DNA of 64,000 nt from Camarhynchus parvulus (taxonomy: Eukaryota; Chordata; Aves; Passeriformes; Thraupidae): contig NC_044574.1 in the NCBI RefSeq assembly GCF_901933205.1, forward strand, positions 3,288,501 to 3,352,500. Reading direction: 5' to 3'. The translations under genes and the position numbers were made by a program. This document shows positions 1 through 15,732 of the stretch, in pieces; within the stretch, counting starts at the first letter, position 1; each line of letters starts with the position of its first letter. The notes under the pieces were generated by a model, which was not told the DNA's origin, did no database searches, and saw nothing but the letters and a program-made list of their open reading frames with translations.

Positions 1-1256
1 AAGGGAGAAATCTCTGGATGGCTTTCATCTGCTGGGAAAAAAAAAATCAGTGTTTTAGGAGAAATCTTGGTGGCAGATGGTGATGGCGTTGATCCAGGAG
101 AGCTTCCTCCTCCCTCCCTTGGATTTTTCTAGTTCTCAGACATGGAAGAGCTGTTGCTGCCCTGCATGTTCCTGTGAGTCTCAGGAAAAAATCCCCAGTT
201 CTTCATGTCCTTGGAATAATTTCCTCCTCTTTGTGTGCCATTCCCCTTTCCTACAAAAAAAGGATTTATAGGGACGTTTTGTCCCTGTAATGGATTGAGT
301 TCTCCAACAGGTGTTACTGCATAGGGAATCCTTCACAGCCTGGGAAAGAAGTACTTAATTTTGAGCTCACATGCTTCTTCCCTGGATTCTTAACCTGTGA
401 CTGGGATATAATAATGAGGACTCCATAATTAACAATCATTTGGGGTAAAATAATTACCTTAATAGCGTGTCTTTTGGAATTTATCCCTGGTGGCTTGGGG
501 AAGGTACAGCTGAGCTGCTGGCAGATGGAGCACACCAGCTGCTCAGTGTGGAGCTTTTCCAGCTGGTGCCACAGGGAGGTGTGAGCCAGCTCTGCTCAGG
601 AGTTGTGTCCCACCTCAGGGGCTTGGATTTGCTTTTTAGGGCCAGTGCTGAGTGGAGATAGTGACCCCTGAGCCCAGCCTGGCTGCAGTTACTCCCAGCT
701 CTGCTGGCATCATTCCTGTTTTCCTGCTCCTGGTGAGACAGATAGTGGATAACTGGTGTGGTTTAACTCCATGCCTCATGTTCTGCCCAAACTAAATTTA
801 TGTATAATAAAAACCTGAAGATGGTACTGGCTTTGGGATGAAATTTCCAAGGAGCTGCTCTGTTTTTTGTGACCAGGAAAGCTGCCTGAACTGGTGGACC
901 CAGTTGGTGTTTGCGCTGAAATCTGGAAGGTTTGTGTCACCGAGTGTGGGAGTTTGTGAGCTTCACTAGCAACTTTCAAACAAATATGTTATTTTACTGA
1001 AGCTGTGCATGTGCTGCCAGCTGAGTGCTGGGAATGGGAGCCTGTTAGTCTGTGATGGAGCAGCTCCTGTGGCATTTTCAGCCATGTGGCTACAGAGCAC
1101 AGTGGTTTTGGATGTTTGTCTTTCCTGGCAGAGGGAGTGTGGGGGAAGATTGTTCTCTAAATGCAATGGTGGGGATGCTTAAAAAAAACCAAACAGTGGA
1201 CTTCAGAATGCAGCAATCAAATGACATGTTCTGAGAGGAACAAATACATTCCAGAA

Positions 1257-1565
1257 ATCACAAAATCATGGAATGGTTTGGGTGGGAAGGGACCTTAAAG
1301 ACCATTTGCTTCCAGCCCCCTGTCTTGGACACAGGAACACCTCCCACTGTCCCAGGTTGCTCCAAGCCCATCCAGCCTGGCCTTGGGCACTTCCAGGGAT
1401 CCAGGAGCAGCCGCAGCTCCTCTGGGCAGCCTGTGCCAGGGCCTCACCATCTTCCCAGGAGATAATTTCTTCCTAATATGTAAATGTCTCCTTTTAATTT
1501 AAAACCTTTTCCCTTTGTCTTATCACTATCTGTGTAAAAGTCCTTGGATTGCTCCTGCTCCCTCC
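1257..1565 (-). mobile_element. CR1 LINE 3' fragment
   Basis: The + strand shows the reverse complement of the avian CR1 3' end: an ATCATGGAATGG-type tail, then the GGGAAGGGACCTTAAAG block, the GCTCCAAGCCCATCCAGCC block and the TTTCTTCCTAATAT block. It is 5'-truncated, as is usual for CR1. Confidence 0.9.
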
Positions 1566-2069
1566 CTCTGTTGGGCTGCCATTCAGATTCCTTTCCCTTT
1601 CATTCATGAAAAGTTATTTTTGTGTCTCTTCTTGTTTGAAGTAAATGCCTCTGAAATGGAGAGTGATTGGGGTTTGGATGTGTCTCCAAAAATAGAGCTT
1701 GCATCTTCTTTCAAGATTTCCTTTGGTGATGGTTGGGGGTGGCCTCTGTGGAAATACACAAAAATAACTTGGTGGATTAAAAATACTGTGGGGAGCTGCT
1801 GGTGCCAGCAGCTCCTGGGAGCTGGAAAGCTTTGGAAGGGCATGTACAGCCACCAGATAAATCTGCCTGGGAGAAAATGTGTCCTCCAACTTGTCAGGCT
1901 GCTGCCTGTGCAAAGATTGTTCCCTGAGGAGCCTGGCATGAGGGATTCTTGCTCCAAAGGGAGAGGAATGAGGGCTTCTCCATGTTCCACCCTTATCTGT
2001 TTGCAGATAAGGAATTTTACTAAAACCCAGGATCTGTTTGCCAAAGGAACATTGCTAACATCTACTCTG

Positions 2070-2500
2070 GAACGTGTCCAGAGAAGAGAACAGAGCTGGG
2101 GAAGGGTTTAGAGCCTCAGGAGCAGCTGAGGGAGCTGGGACGGGGCTCAGCCTGGAGCAAAGGAGGCTCAGGGGGGACCTTGTGGCTCTGCACAGCTCCT
2201 GCCAGGAGGGGACAGCCAGGGAGTCGGGCTCTGCTCCCAGGAACAGGGACAGGAGGAGAGGGAACGGCCTCAGGTTGGGCCAGGGGGGATTTAGAGTGGA
2301 TATTGGGAAAGTTTCCACCCCAAAAGAGTGGCCAAGCATTGGAACAGCTGCTCAGGCAGTGTTGGAGTCCCCATCCCTGGAAGGATTTAACAGCCATGTG
2401 GATGTGGCACTTGGGGACATGGTTCATTGGTGGCCTTAGCAGTGCTGGGTTAATGGTTGGGATTATGGAGGTTTTCCCAACATTTATGATTCCATTATTG
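2070..2500 (+). mobile_element. CR1 LINE 3' fragment
   Basis: It runs in CR1 sense through the GCCTGGAGCAAAGGAGGCTC and TGTGGCTCTGCACAGCTCC blocks to the GATGTGGCACTTGGGGACATG segment, ending in a decayed ATTTATGATTCC tail. Overlapping ORFs in several frames come from the element, not from a host gene. Confidence 0.9.
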
Positions 2501-3202
2501 AGGTTTATCTTCTAACAGTTCCTTTTTTCCTTCTGGAAGCTACCATAAGGATTGAATCCTGCTCCTTTAAGCCCTTCCATGTGGCTCCATTTTTCCCTTT
2601 GCTCTGGATCCTGTGCATCTCATTAGCTCCAGCCTCTCCTTTAGCTCATTAATTGTGATATTAATCTGTTCCAGTTCCCAGCTCTAATCGCAGATTCCAT
2701 CAGATCAGGGGTTTCTCTTGATCTTTTCCAAGAAGCTCATTATCTAACACAGCTGTAAACGTTGCTGGGCCTGACACTGATGCATATTTTGTACCATGGG
2801 GGAATTTGACTAATAAAATAATCCAATTAGACATTTGTTTTTGTCTCCCTGAGGCATCTTAGATTACTTGTCTACCTCAGCTCTGTGTTGTAATTAGGGA
2901 ACGTTTGTACATCCCTTTGATGTAAAAGCACTGGTGTTATCCATGGCTCTGGCTCTGGTTCAGAACTTGGGAAAAGGAATAGCTGGGGATTAAACCTGCA
3001 GCAGGATCTGGCAGGGCTGTGGAAGCTGTCAGACCTGTGGGGAGGGATGTCAGGTGTTTGAGTGTTGTACAGCAAATATTCAAACATGGGGGATCTCTGA
3101 ACAGGAGCTGTGCTCATGTTGGAGGAGTCTCTTGTCAAAGACAGCATTCCTGAGAATGGAGAGACCACATGAGAACTGCATTAATTAATTCAGTGAAAAC
3201 TT

Positions 3203-3727
3203 TTCATAGAATCACAGGATGGTTTGGTATTGTATTTGTGGGGTTCCCAGATGAAGGAAGGAATGATGAATCTGACTCCATGTTCTCAGAAGGCTAATTT
3301 ATTCTTTTAAGATACTATATTATATTAAAGAATACTAAACTAAACTATACTCAAGAATACAGAAAGGATATTTACAGAAGGTTAAAAAGATAACAGTGAA
3401 AACTCGTGACTCTTTCCAGAGCCTCAACACAGCTTGACCTTGATTGGCCAATAAGTCAAAACAATTCACATGAAACCAATGAAACAATCACCACTTGGAT
3501 AAACAATCTCCAAACACATTCCACATGTGAGCACAACACAGGAAAAGCAAATGAGATGAGAATTGTTTTCATTTTTCTCTGAGGCTGCCCAGGAGAAGAA
3601 TCCTGGGCAAAGGGATTTTTCCAGAAAATATGATGGTGACAATTTGGGTGGGAAGGGACCTTAAAGACCACAAGTTCCAACCTCCTCCCATGGGTGGGGA
3701 CACCGGAAAGGTGCTGATGCTGTGGCT
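3203..3727 (-). mobile_element. CR1 LINE fragment split by an LTR
   Basis: A CR1 tail in reverse orientation (ATAGAATCACAGGATGGTTTGG) is interrupted after 3227 and resumes at 3642 with TTTGGGTGGGAAGGGACCTT. Removing 3228-3641 and one 6-bp duplicate restores a normal CR1 3' end, so the LTR landed in an existing CR1. Confidence 0.85.
3228..3641 (-). mobile_element. Solo LTR (family A variant) inserted in CR1
   Basis: This 414-bp element shares with the other family A copies the blocks around GAATCTGACTCCATG, AGAAGGCTAATTTATT, TAAACAATCTCCAAACACATT and the CTGAGGCT segment, in reverse orientation. It is flanked by GTTTGG (3222-3227) and ATTTGG (3642-3647), a one-mismatch 6-bp target-site duplication. 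No internal retroviral coding sequence adjoins it, so it is a solo LTR. Confidence 0.8.
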
Positions 3728-3747
3728 GTGCCATACCCTGTTTCATT

Positions 3748-4180
3748 TACTGTAGGAGCATTGGGGGGTAGGACAGTCAGGATGGATGGAGATGAGAGAT
3801 CTCTGCAGCCAGGTCATGGAACTTGGGGTTTATTGCAAAGGGCCTGGGTGCAGGGCCCTGCTGGGAGCTGCCAGCCACAGCTCAGAGCAGGCCTGAGAGA
3901 AGTAAACAGAGTGGTAAAGAGGGTGAGAGAGGATAAGAGAGTAAGAGAGTGAGGTTCCTGTTACAATACAATAAATATTCTTTTGTGTTGAATATTCTAA
4001 TTCTCACTAACCAATCTAGTACAATATTCAAATCCTACAGCATTTACATACAGCCTATAAGAATCATTACATGACCACACTGTGTTACATTTTATACCCT
4101 ACAAACTCCTCTTTGGATCCCTTCTGCCAGGCTAGTAGGGTCTGTTCTGACCCTTGGACCTCTCTGCAGGCAGAAGGAAT
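3748..4180 (-). mobile_element. Probable solo LTR of a different family
   Basis: The segment has a reverse-orientation AATAAA (TTTATT at 3829-3834) followed by a GC-rich stretch with GGGCCTGGGTGCAGGGC, then an AT-rich half ending near CCTCTCTGCAGGCAGAAGG. This layout is typical of avian retroviral LTRs. Boundaries are approximate: GTTTCAT occurs at both sides and could be a target-site duplication or coincidence. Confidence 0.55.
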
Positions 4181-4577
4181 TGTTTCATCAAAAGGGGATT
4201 AACTTCAGCTGGCCACACCATTGTTTTCCCGTTGTTCAGTCACTAAGGTATCTCAAAGCTTGCTTTGATTTCAATCTCCCTTATAGTTTCTATATTCTCA
4301 AAATCTTCTGCCAGGCAATCATATTTATAAGGCTTTCTGTAGCCATGGTATTTTCTGAAAAATCCCTTTGCCAAGATTTTTCTCCTGAGAAGCTGAGAGG
4401 TCTCAGGAACAAAATGTAAACAATAATTATCTGCTGCTGTGGAATGTAACAGGTGCATCTTTGATTTGTCTCATGTGGTTGTTTTTAATTAATGGCCAAT
4501 CACAGTCGGCTGTCTCGGACTCTCTGATCAGTCACAAGATTTTTTTATCATTCCATTCCTTCTTTTTCCTTTCAAGC

Positions 4578-10668
<6,091 letters not shown>

Positions 10669-11670
10669 CTCTGTGCAGGATCTGTGGTGGACCTGTGGAT
10701 TCAGGGCACTCCCTGGGCCACTGAGCCCCTGATTTGGTGTCACTGAGCCCCTGCTTTGTGTCACAGCCCCCACTGAGACTGTTCCACTGTGGGGACAGCC
10801 TGGGGATGGTGTCTGGAAGAATTGAAATCCATCTGGGATTACAGCACAGGTTTGTTCCAAAGGATGTGATTGGAATACACTGGCTGGACCTGGGGGTGTA
10901 TGGGAAGGTCTGGGGGGCATTTCAGTCACATGGAATTGCCCTTTTTAGGGGATTTTTTTTAGTTTTACTCCATGTTTAATGACGGTGACAAAGCAGAGCA
11001 GGGGCACTCTGCTCCTTCCACTGGCATCCCTTGGAGTGCCAAGTGCCCAGGTCAGTTCTGTGCTCACAATCAGAGATTCTCCAGGTGCTGGAAAATGCTC
11101 TGGGAGAGGGGAAGAGCATCAGCACAGCCCTGGTGTGTGTAACTAACTCCATCCACACTGGGACACAGCTGTGCTGTCACCAGGCTTTATTTATCCCTGT
11201 TCCACATGTCCTTGTGTCTGTCCCAGGGATGGAAGGTGCAGCACAGCACAGGTCTGTGCCTCAGGGTGAGTCCCATTGCAGTCTCCAGCCCTCCTGCACC
11301 TCCTCAGCACCCTCTGGGATGCTGTCAGGGGTGTCAGTCAGCCTCCAGCCTTGAGATCTAGATTTGAGGGTGGAATAGGGATATTTGTTTGTTTGTCTGG
11401 GGTTTTCTCTCTGTTACCAAAGAGACACTTCCTTCAGTCACACTTGGATCTCTGTAATATTCCATGTTCCATTTTCCATGGCTGCACTCCTGTCATTTTG
11501 GGGAATTCTCCCCTTTCCATGCATGCTGTGCTCCCTCTTTTCCCTGTGCATGCTGCCACACAGCCTGTCAGCAGGATACTGCAGTGTGGAGCCCCTGTGG
11601 AAGTTGCACCCCGGGGATGGGGGCTTGGAATGGATCCTGCACGCTCAATAAACGCTCTCTAAAAGCAACA
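10669..11670 (+). other. PANK2: PANK2 3' UTR
   Basis: About 1 kb runs from the stop codon to a canonical AATAAA at 11647-11652, with no recognised transposon. The cleavage position is inferred. Alternative longer forms cannot be excluded. Confidence 0.65.
11647..11652 (+). terminator. PANK2: PANK2 poly(A) signal AATAAA
   Basis: A canonical AATAAA in GCTCAATAAACGC lies about 980 bp after the stop codon and is the first perfect signal on the + strand after it. Confidence 0.65.
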
Positions 11671-12317
11671 AGGTATCTGCACCTTCCCTGGGGATGGGAG
11701 CTCATGGAGATGCAGATTTGGAAGGGCTCTGGCTTCCCAGCGAGCAGCTCTGTGGAGCACAGGGAAAGCTGCTCAGATCCTTCAGATCAGGTCATGGGTT
11801 TATCCCAGGATATCAAAATGACCATCACCCTGATCCCAACACACCCTTCCACTCCTGTATTTTTCCCAGAGAAACCAATTTCCAATTATTAAATTTTTTT
11901 CCAATTGGAATTTTTTCCAATTTTTCTCTGATTCCCTTGTGAGCCTGGCTGGAAGTGCTGGGCAGCCCCAAGCCCTTCCCTGCCTTATGAATCTGCCCAG
12001 CTCTGCTCGTTGCTGTATCCTGAGATCTGAACACTCCAAGGTGGGTTCCTTGTGTGGCACCTCCCTCTGAAAAGGAAGGAAACTACAGATTCAGAGGGTG
12101 TTTGCTTTGCTGGGGAGATCTGTGTTTGTCTCTAAACTCAGCTGATCTGAGCTGGGATTCTGGACACAGCCAGGGATTTAATCCCAGTAAAATCAGGGAA
12201 AAGAGCACAGGGCTTCTGTGGAAGGTGATCTGTGCTGGCTGGGGAGAAAAATGTTTGTTTTTCCTGCAGCCTTACACAAGTTCCATTTGTGTCCTGGTCT
12301 TTGTTCCAGGATCATAC

Positions 12318-12482
12318 AGCTCAGGGAATGGTTTGGGTGGGAAGGGACCTCCAAGCCCCTCTCATTCCATGGGCAGGGACATCTCCCACTGTCCCAGGCT
12401 GCTCCAAGCCCTGTCCAGCCTGGCCTTGGCACTGCCAGGGATCCAGGGGCAGCCGCAGCTGCTCTGGGCACCCTGTTTGGGA
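12318..12482 (-). mobile_element. CR1 LINE 3' fragment
   Basis: Reverse CR1: GGAATGGTTTGGGTGGGAAG, then GGACATCTCCCACTGTCCC and the CTCTGGGCACCCTG block, truncated soon after. Confidence 0.85.
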
Positions 12483-13614
12483 TCAGCTGAATTCAAGTTC
12501 TCATTTATTCTTCACTCCTTGTGAAATCACACAAAGGTTCCCAAACTCTCCATTAAAAACATCTCCATTTCCAGAGTGCTGACTGAAGGGTTTCTGGACT
12601 CAGCTCCTGCTGCACCACCTGAAATTTAACACAAATGTACCTGGCTGGCCTTTCACCCACCCTCACAGACAAAACTCATGGAAAAGGCACAGAAACTTGT
12701 GTCTTTTTAGAATGTTTGTGTGCCTGGGACCTGTGTGGCTCCTTGATGTAACAGGTCAGTGATAGGCTGGGCTGGGAGGGTGTGGGGATCCTTCAGATCC
12801 ACAGGAAAAAGCCTGGTTTTTCTTAAGAAGCCACCTTGCCATGGTTCTGCTGTGGAGAGCTGGGAAATCTCTGCAAGGCTGGGAATTCCAGCAGCAATCC
12901 CAGAGCCTGATCCCTGCCCCAAGGCACTGGAGTCCCTGGGCTCGGCATCCTGCAGGTTTTCCTTTCCTCACTCTGTACATGAGCCTGTGTAACTCCTTTT
13001 TCTCTGGATTTTGGAGTAGCTCCAGCACAGTCTGATCCCAGCATCAAAGCTCCCGGCTTATTGTCTATTCCTTTTTTGTAAACAGCTTGATTTTTTTCTT
13101 TGTTATAAAATATTAGCTATTTTTTTATATGCTTCAAACCCTTTGTTTGCTTTATGTCTCATTCTTGGAGCTCCAGCACAGTGGGATGGATGTTGGTGGG
13201 AATGAGCAGGAATGTTCTGGGGAAATTGACCCCACTTGGTTTTTAGGTCACTGAAAATAATTGTTGGTAATCCTTGATCCTGCATGTTTCAGGTTCTGGG
13301 AATCAGTTGTATTTCAAAACATTTTAAAGAAGGGGGAAAAAAATTTAAAGAGCATTAATTATTCTGGGGAAATTGCAGCAGTTTTGGCTTTGATGAAAAA
13401 CTTCATTATTGATCATTGATATGAATGGGATTGGTGAGAAGGGTGCAGCATCAATCCAGAGCAGGAGCTGTGGGGTGGAAGCACCAAAAATAATTGTTCT
13501 GTGCAGCTCTGTGGGAGATCCAGACCTTGTCCCAGCAGGGGGAAGGCACCCAGCGAGCTCATCATCCCAAAAATGGCTGTAAGGGCAGTACAGTCCCTGG
13601 GGATCCTTCTGGAG

Positions 13615-13862
13615 AAGGTGAACGGAACATTGAGGGACAGCTTCCCACTGCCAGAGGGCAGGGTTAGGTGGGATAGTGGGAAGGAATTCTGCCCTGTGAG
13701 GGTGGGAGGCCCTGGAATGGATTTCCCAGAGAAGCTGTGGCTGCCCCCGGATCCCTGGAAGTGTCCAAGGCCAGGCTGGACGGGTCTTGGAGCACCCTGG
13801 GATAGTGGGAGCTGTTCTTGACCATGCCGGGGTGAAATGGGATGGGATTTAAGGTTCGTGCT
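13615..13862 (+). mobile_element. CR1 LINE 3' fragment
   Basis: Sense CR1: CAGCTTCCCACTGCCAGAGG, AGAGAAGCTGTGGCTGCCCC and GGAGCACCCTGGGATAGTGG blocks, ending in a decayed GGGATTTAAGGTTCGTG tail. Confidence 0.85.
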
Positions 13863-14475
13863 CATCCCAAGGATTCCAGGTGGATCCGGCACTAGAGGGC
13901 AGCAGCCCCGCAGGCAGGGACGGGGACAGCGGGACAGGACACGCGGGAGTTCCGTCTCCCTCTTCACACCGGGGTCCTGCAGGGACCCCAGCCCGGGGTG
14001 ACCCCAGCTCGGCCACCCCCATGGGCACAACCCAGGGGGACTTTGGCACCCGCCTGGTGAAGCCTTGAGGAAGAGGAGGAGTGGGACAAAGTGAGCAGGG
14101 AACGGGGCTGGAGCTGCACCCCCGGAGATCCCACAGCGCTGAGCTGGAGCTGAACCCTGCCCTGCCCTAAGGAAGGTCGGCATTAGGATTTGGGGTGGAA
14201 AGGTTGCTGGGAGGAATATCCTGTCCCTAAGCAGGGAAGCTCACCTGGATCCTGCACAATCCCTCTTAGCTGGGTGTTTTGGGGCGCTCTGCAGCCAGCC
14301 TGTCCCCATGGGATGCTGTCCCCATCAGCTCTGCTCTGGGACATGGACAACGTCACCCCAACCCCAAACCCGCCCATCCGTGTCCCTCCCCTGCTGGGGA
14401 CATCCCCAAGGTGACAGTGAACAAGGGAGAGGGGACAGACCCTCTGCAAACACACCCCCGCTTCCAAAACCTGCT

Positions 14476-14481
14476 TTTATT
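14476..14481 (-). terminator. RNF24: RNF24 poly(A) signal AATAAA
   Basis: TTTATT on the + strand is AATAAA on the minus strand, followed downstream by a G/T-rich stretch (GGGGGTGTGTTTG), the usual cleavage-factor context. Confidence 0.7.
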
Positions 14482-15269
14482 TACATTTCAAGTCAAATCA
14501 CATGCAAACTCTTGGTTGCTTTTGTTTTTTGTTTGTTTTTTTTTTCTTTCCTGGTTTTTCCTTAAGAAGAGTGTGATTAGCAAAAAAGACGCATTATTAG
14601 AATTTTCAAATAGCAATTAAATATACAAAAATAGAGCTTACAAAAAACCAAACAAACAAGAGAAAAAAAACCAAAACCAGCGAATGTTTTAAAAAATATT
14701 CTGCTGCAGAATTTGTAGTGTACAAACACGTCTATGAGGCTCCACGCTCCATAAACAGTCCCGGGTTTTTTTGGGAGGGGGGACGACACCAGGAGCCCCC
14801 CCAGCCCTGCCCCCGGGAATACTGACACCTCCCTCCCCACCCCGGGAATGCGACTGCTGAGGACGGCAGGGGACACAGGGGACACCCAAAACCCGTGCTC
14901 GGAGGGGCCGGGGGGTGGCCCAGCTCCCCCAGGCGCTGATGGGGTTCGGGTGTTTTGGCAAGGGAACCGCTGCCCACAGAGCCCGGCTGGAAGCGCCGGG
15001 ACGATCCCAAAGGATCGGCCGGGATTGCTGCTGCCCCCCGCGCCATTGGCTCTCGCTGCTGCCGAGGCCAGGAGGGTGGTGCCCCCTTCCAGGAGCTCCA
15101 GGCCCCTGAGGTAGCCGAGGAGGAGGGACAGGCACCCTCGAGAGGGTGGGGGGAATCCAAACCCGGGAGACCCCGCACAGCCACCACCGGGTGCCGAGGG
15201 GACACCCAACGCCAGGGGCGAGACCCCCTTTCCTGCCGGGAGCCGCAAAGGCAAAGGAACCGAAGGCGA

Positions 15270-15585
15270 AGAGGAGGGAGCAGAACCGGCCGCGACGCTC
15301 GGGGCCCGCCCCGTTCGGGGGCAGCAGCAGCCGGAGCTCGGGGCCGTGGAGCTCCCGGAGCTCGCCGGGTGCCCCCCTTCGCTTCCCGGCGGCCGCGGCG
15401 CTGCAGAAGGGAGGTGCTGGAAGAAGGATGTCGTGCCGAGGACGCCGAGTCCCCTGGTGGCCCTGGCGGAGGATCCGAGCCCAGGCTTCATCCCGGCGGG
15501 ATTCGGGGCCGCTCAGCTGCGGCCGAAGTGCTTTGGTTGTGTCCGAGCGCCGCGGGCGGGCGCGGCCGGGCCCGGCCCGGGAGGG
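15270..15585. promoter_or_regulatory. CpG-dense block in the RNF24 terminal exon
   Basis: The segment retains many CpG dinucleotides (GGCCGCGACGCTCGG, TTCCCGGCGGCCGCGGCG, CCGAGCGCCGCGGGCGGGCG). It lies at the 3' end of RNF24 rather than at its promoter. It could be an intragenic CpG island or simply GC-biased UTR sequence. Confidence 0.45.
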
Positions 15586-15593
15586 ATGATGCT

Positions 15594-15732
15594 CTATACG
15601 ATGTTCTGCGAGCCGGGCAGCGGCCCCTGCGGCGGGCCCGGGTCCGGCTTCCCGTGCAGCTGCGCCAGCTGCAGCACCGGCATGTTACACAGGGGACACA
15701 CCTTCCGCACCTCCAGCCACTTGATGAGGCAC
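15594..15732 (-). CDS. RNF24: RNF24 terminal coding exon (RING second half and tail)
   Basis: It starts with one base completing the lysine of HRK, then [20 protein letters not shown] and the conserved C-terminus ending NIV-TAG. It supplies RING ligands C104, C115 and C118. The acceptor GGTGTCCGCAG has a poor pyrimidine tract because the 21-bp minisatellite array begins about 30 bp upstream. Confidence 0.97.

Larger units (their letters stand above)
11671..14459. other. Convergent intergenic spacer PANK2/RNF24
   Basis: About 2.8 kb separates the predicted ends of two converging genes. It holds two CR1 fragments; the remainder (including 12483-13614 and 13863-14459) is unique, moderately GC-rich towards 14 kb, with no recognised gene. 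Confidence 0.7.
14460..15593 (-). other. RNF24: RNF24 3' UTR
   Basis: It runs from the TAG stop at 15594-15596 to the poly(A) signal near 14480. The part next to the stop (about 14750-15593) is very GC-rich and CpG-dense; the distal 270 bp is A/T-rich. Open frames up to 321 codons across it have low-complexity Pro/Gly/Arg composition and no recognisable domain. Confidence 0.75.

Noticed and set aside
51..1250. Search for a PANK2 exon 1 or another gene
   Set aside because: No CpG-rich promoter or conserved peptide with a donor was found; short frames look random.
2055..2515. Overlapping 94-121 codon frames
   Set aside because: Lie in a sense CR1 3' fragment; similar frames recur at other CR1 copies (9183-9774, 22853-23338).
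3228..3641. A complete endogenous retrovirus
   Set aside because: Only solo LTRs were seen; no gag, pol or env-like sequence lies next to any of them.
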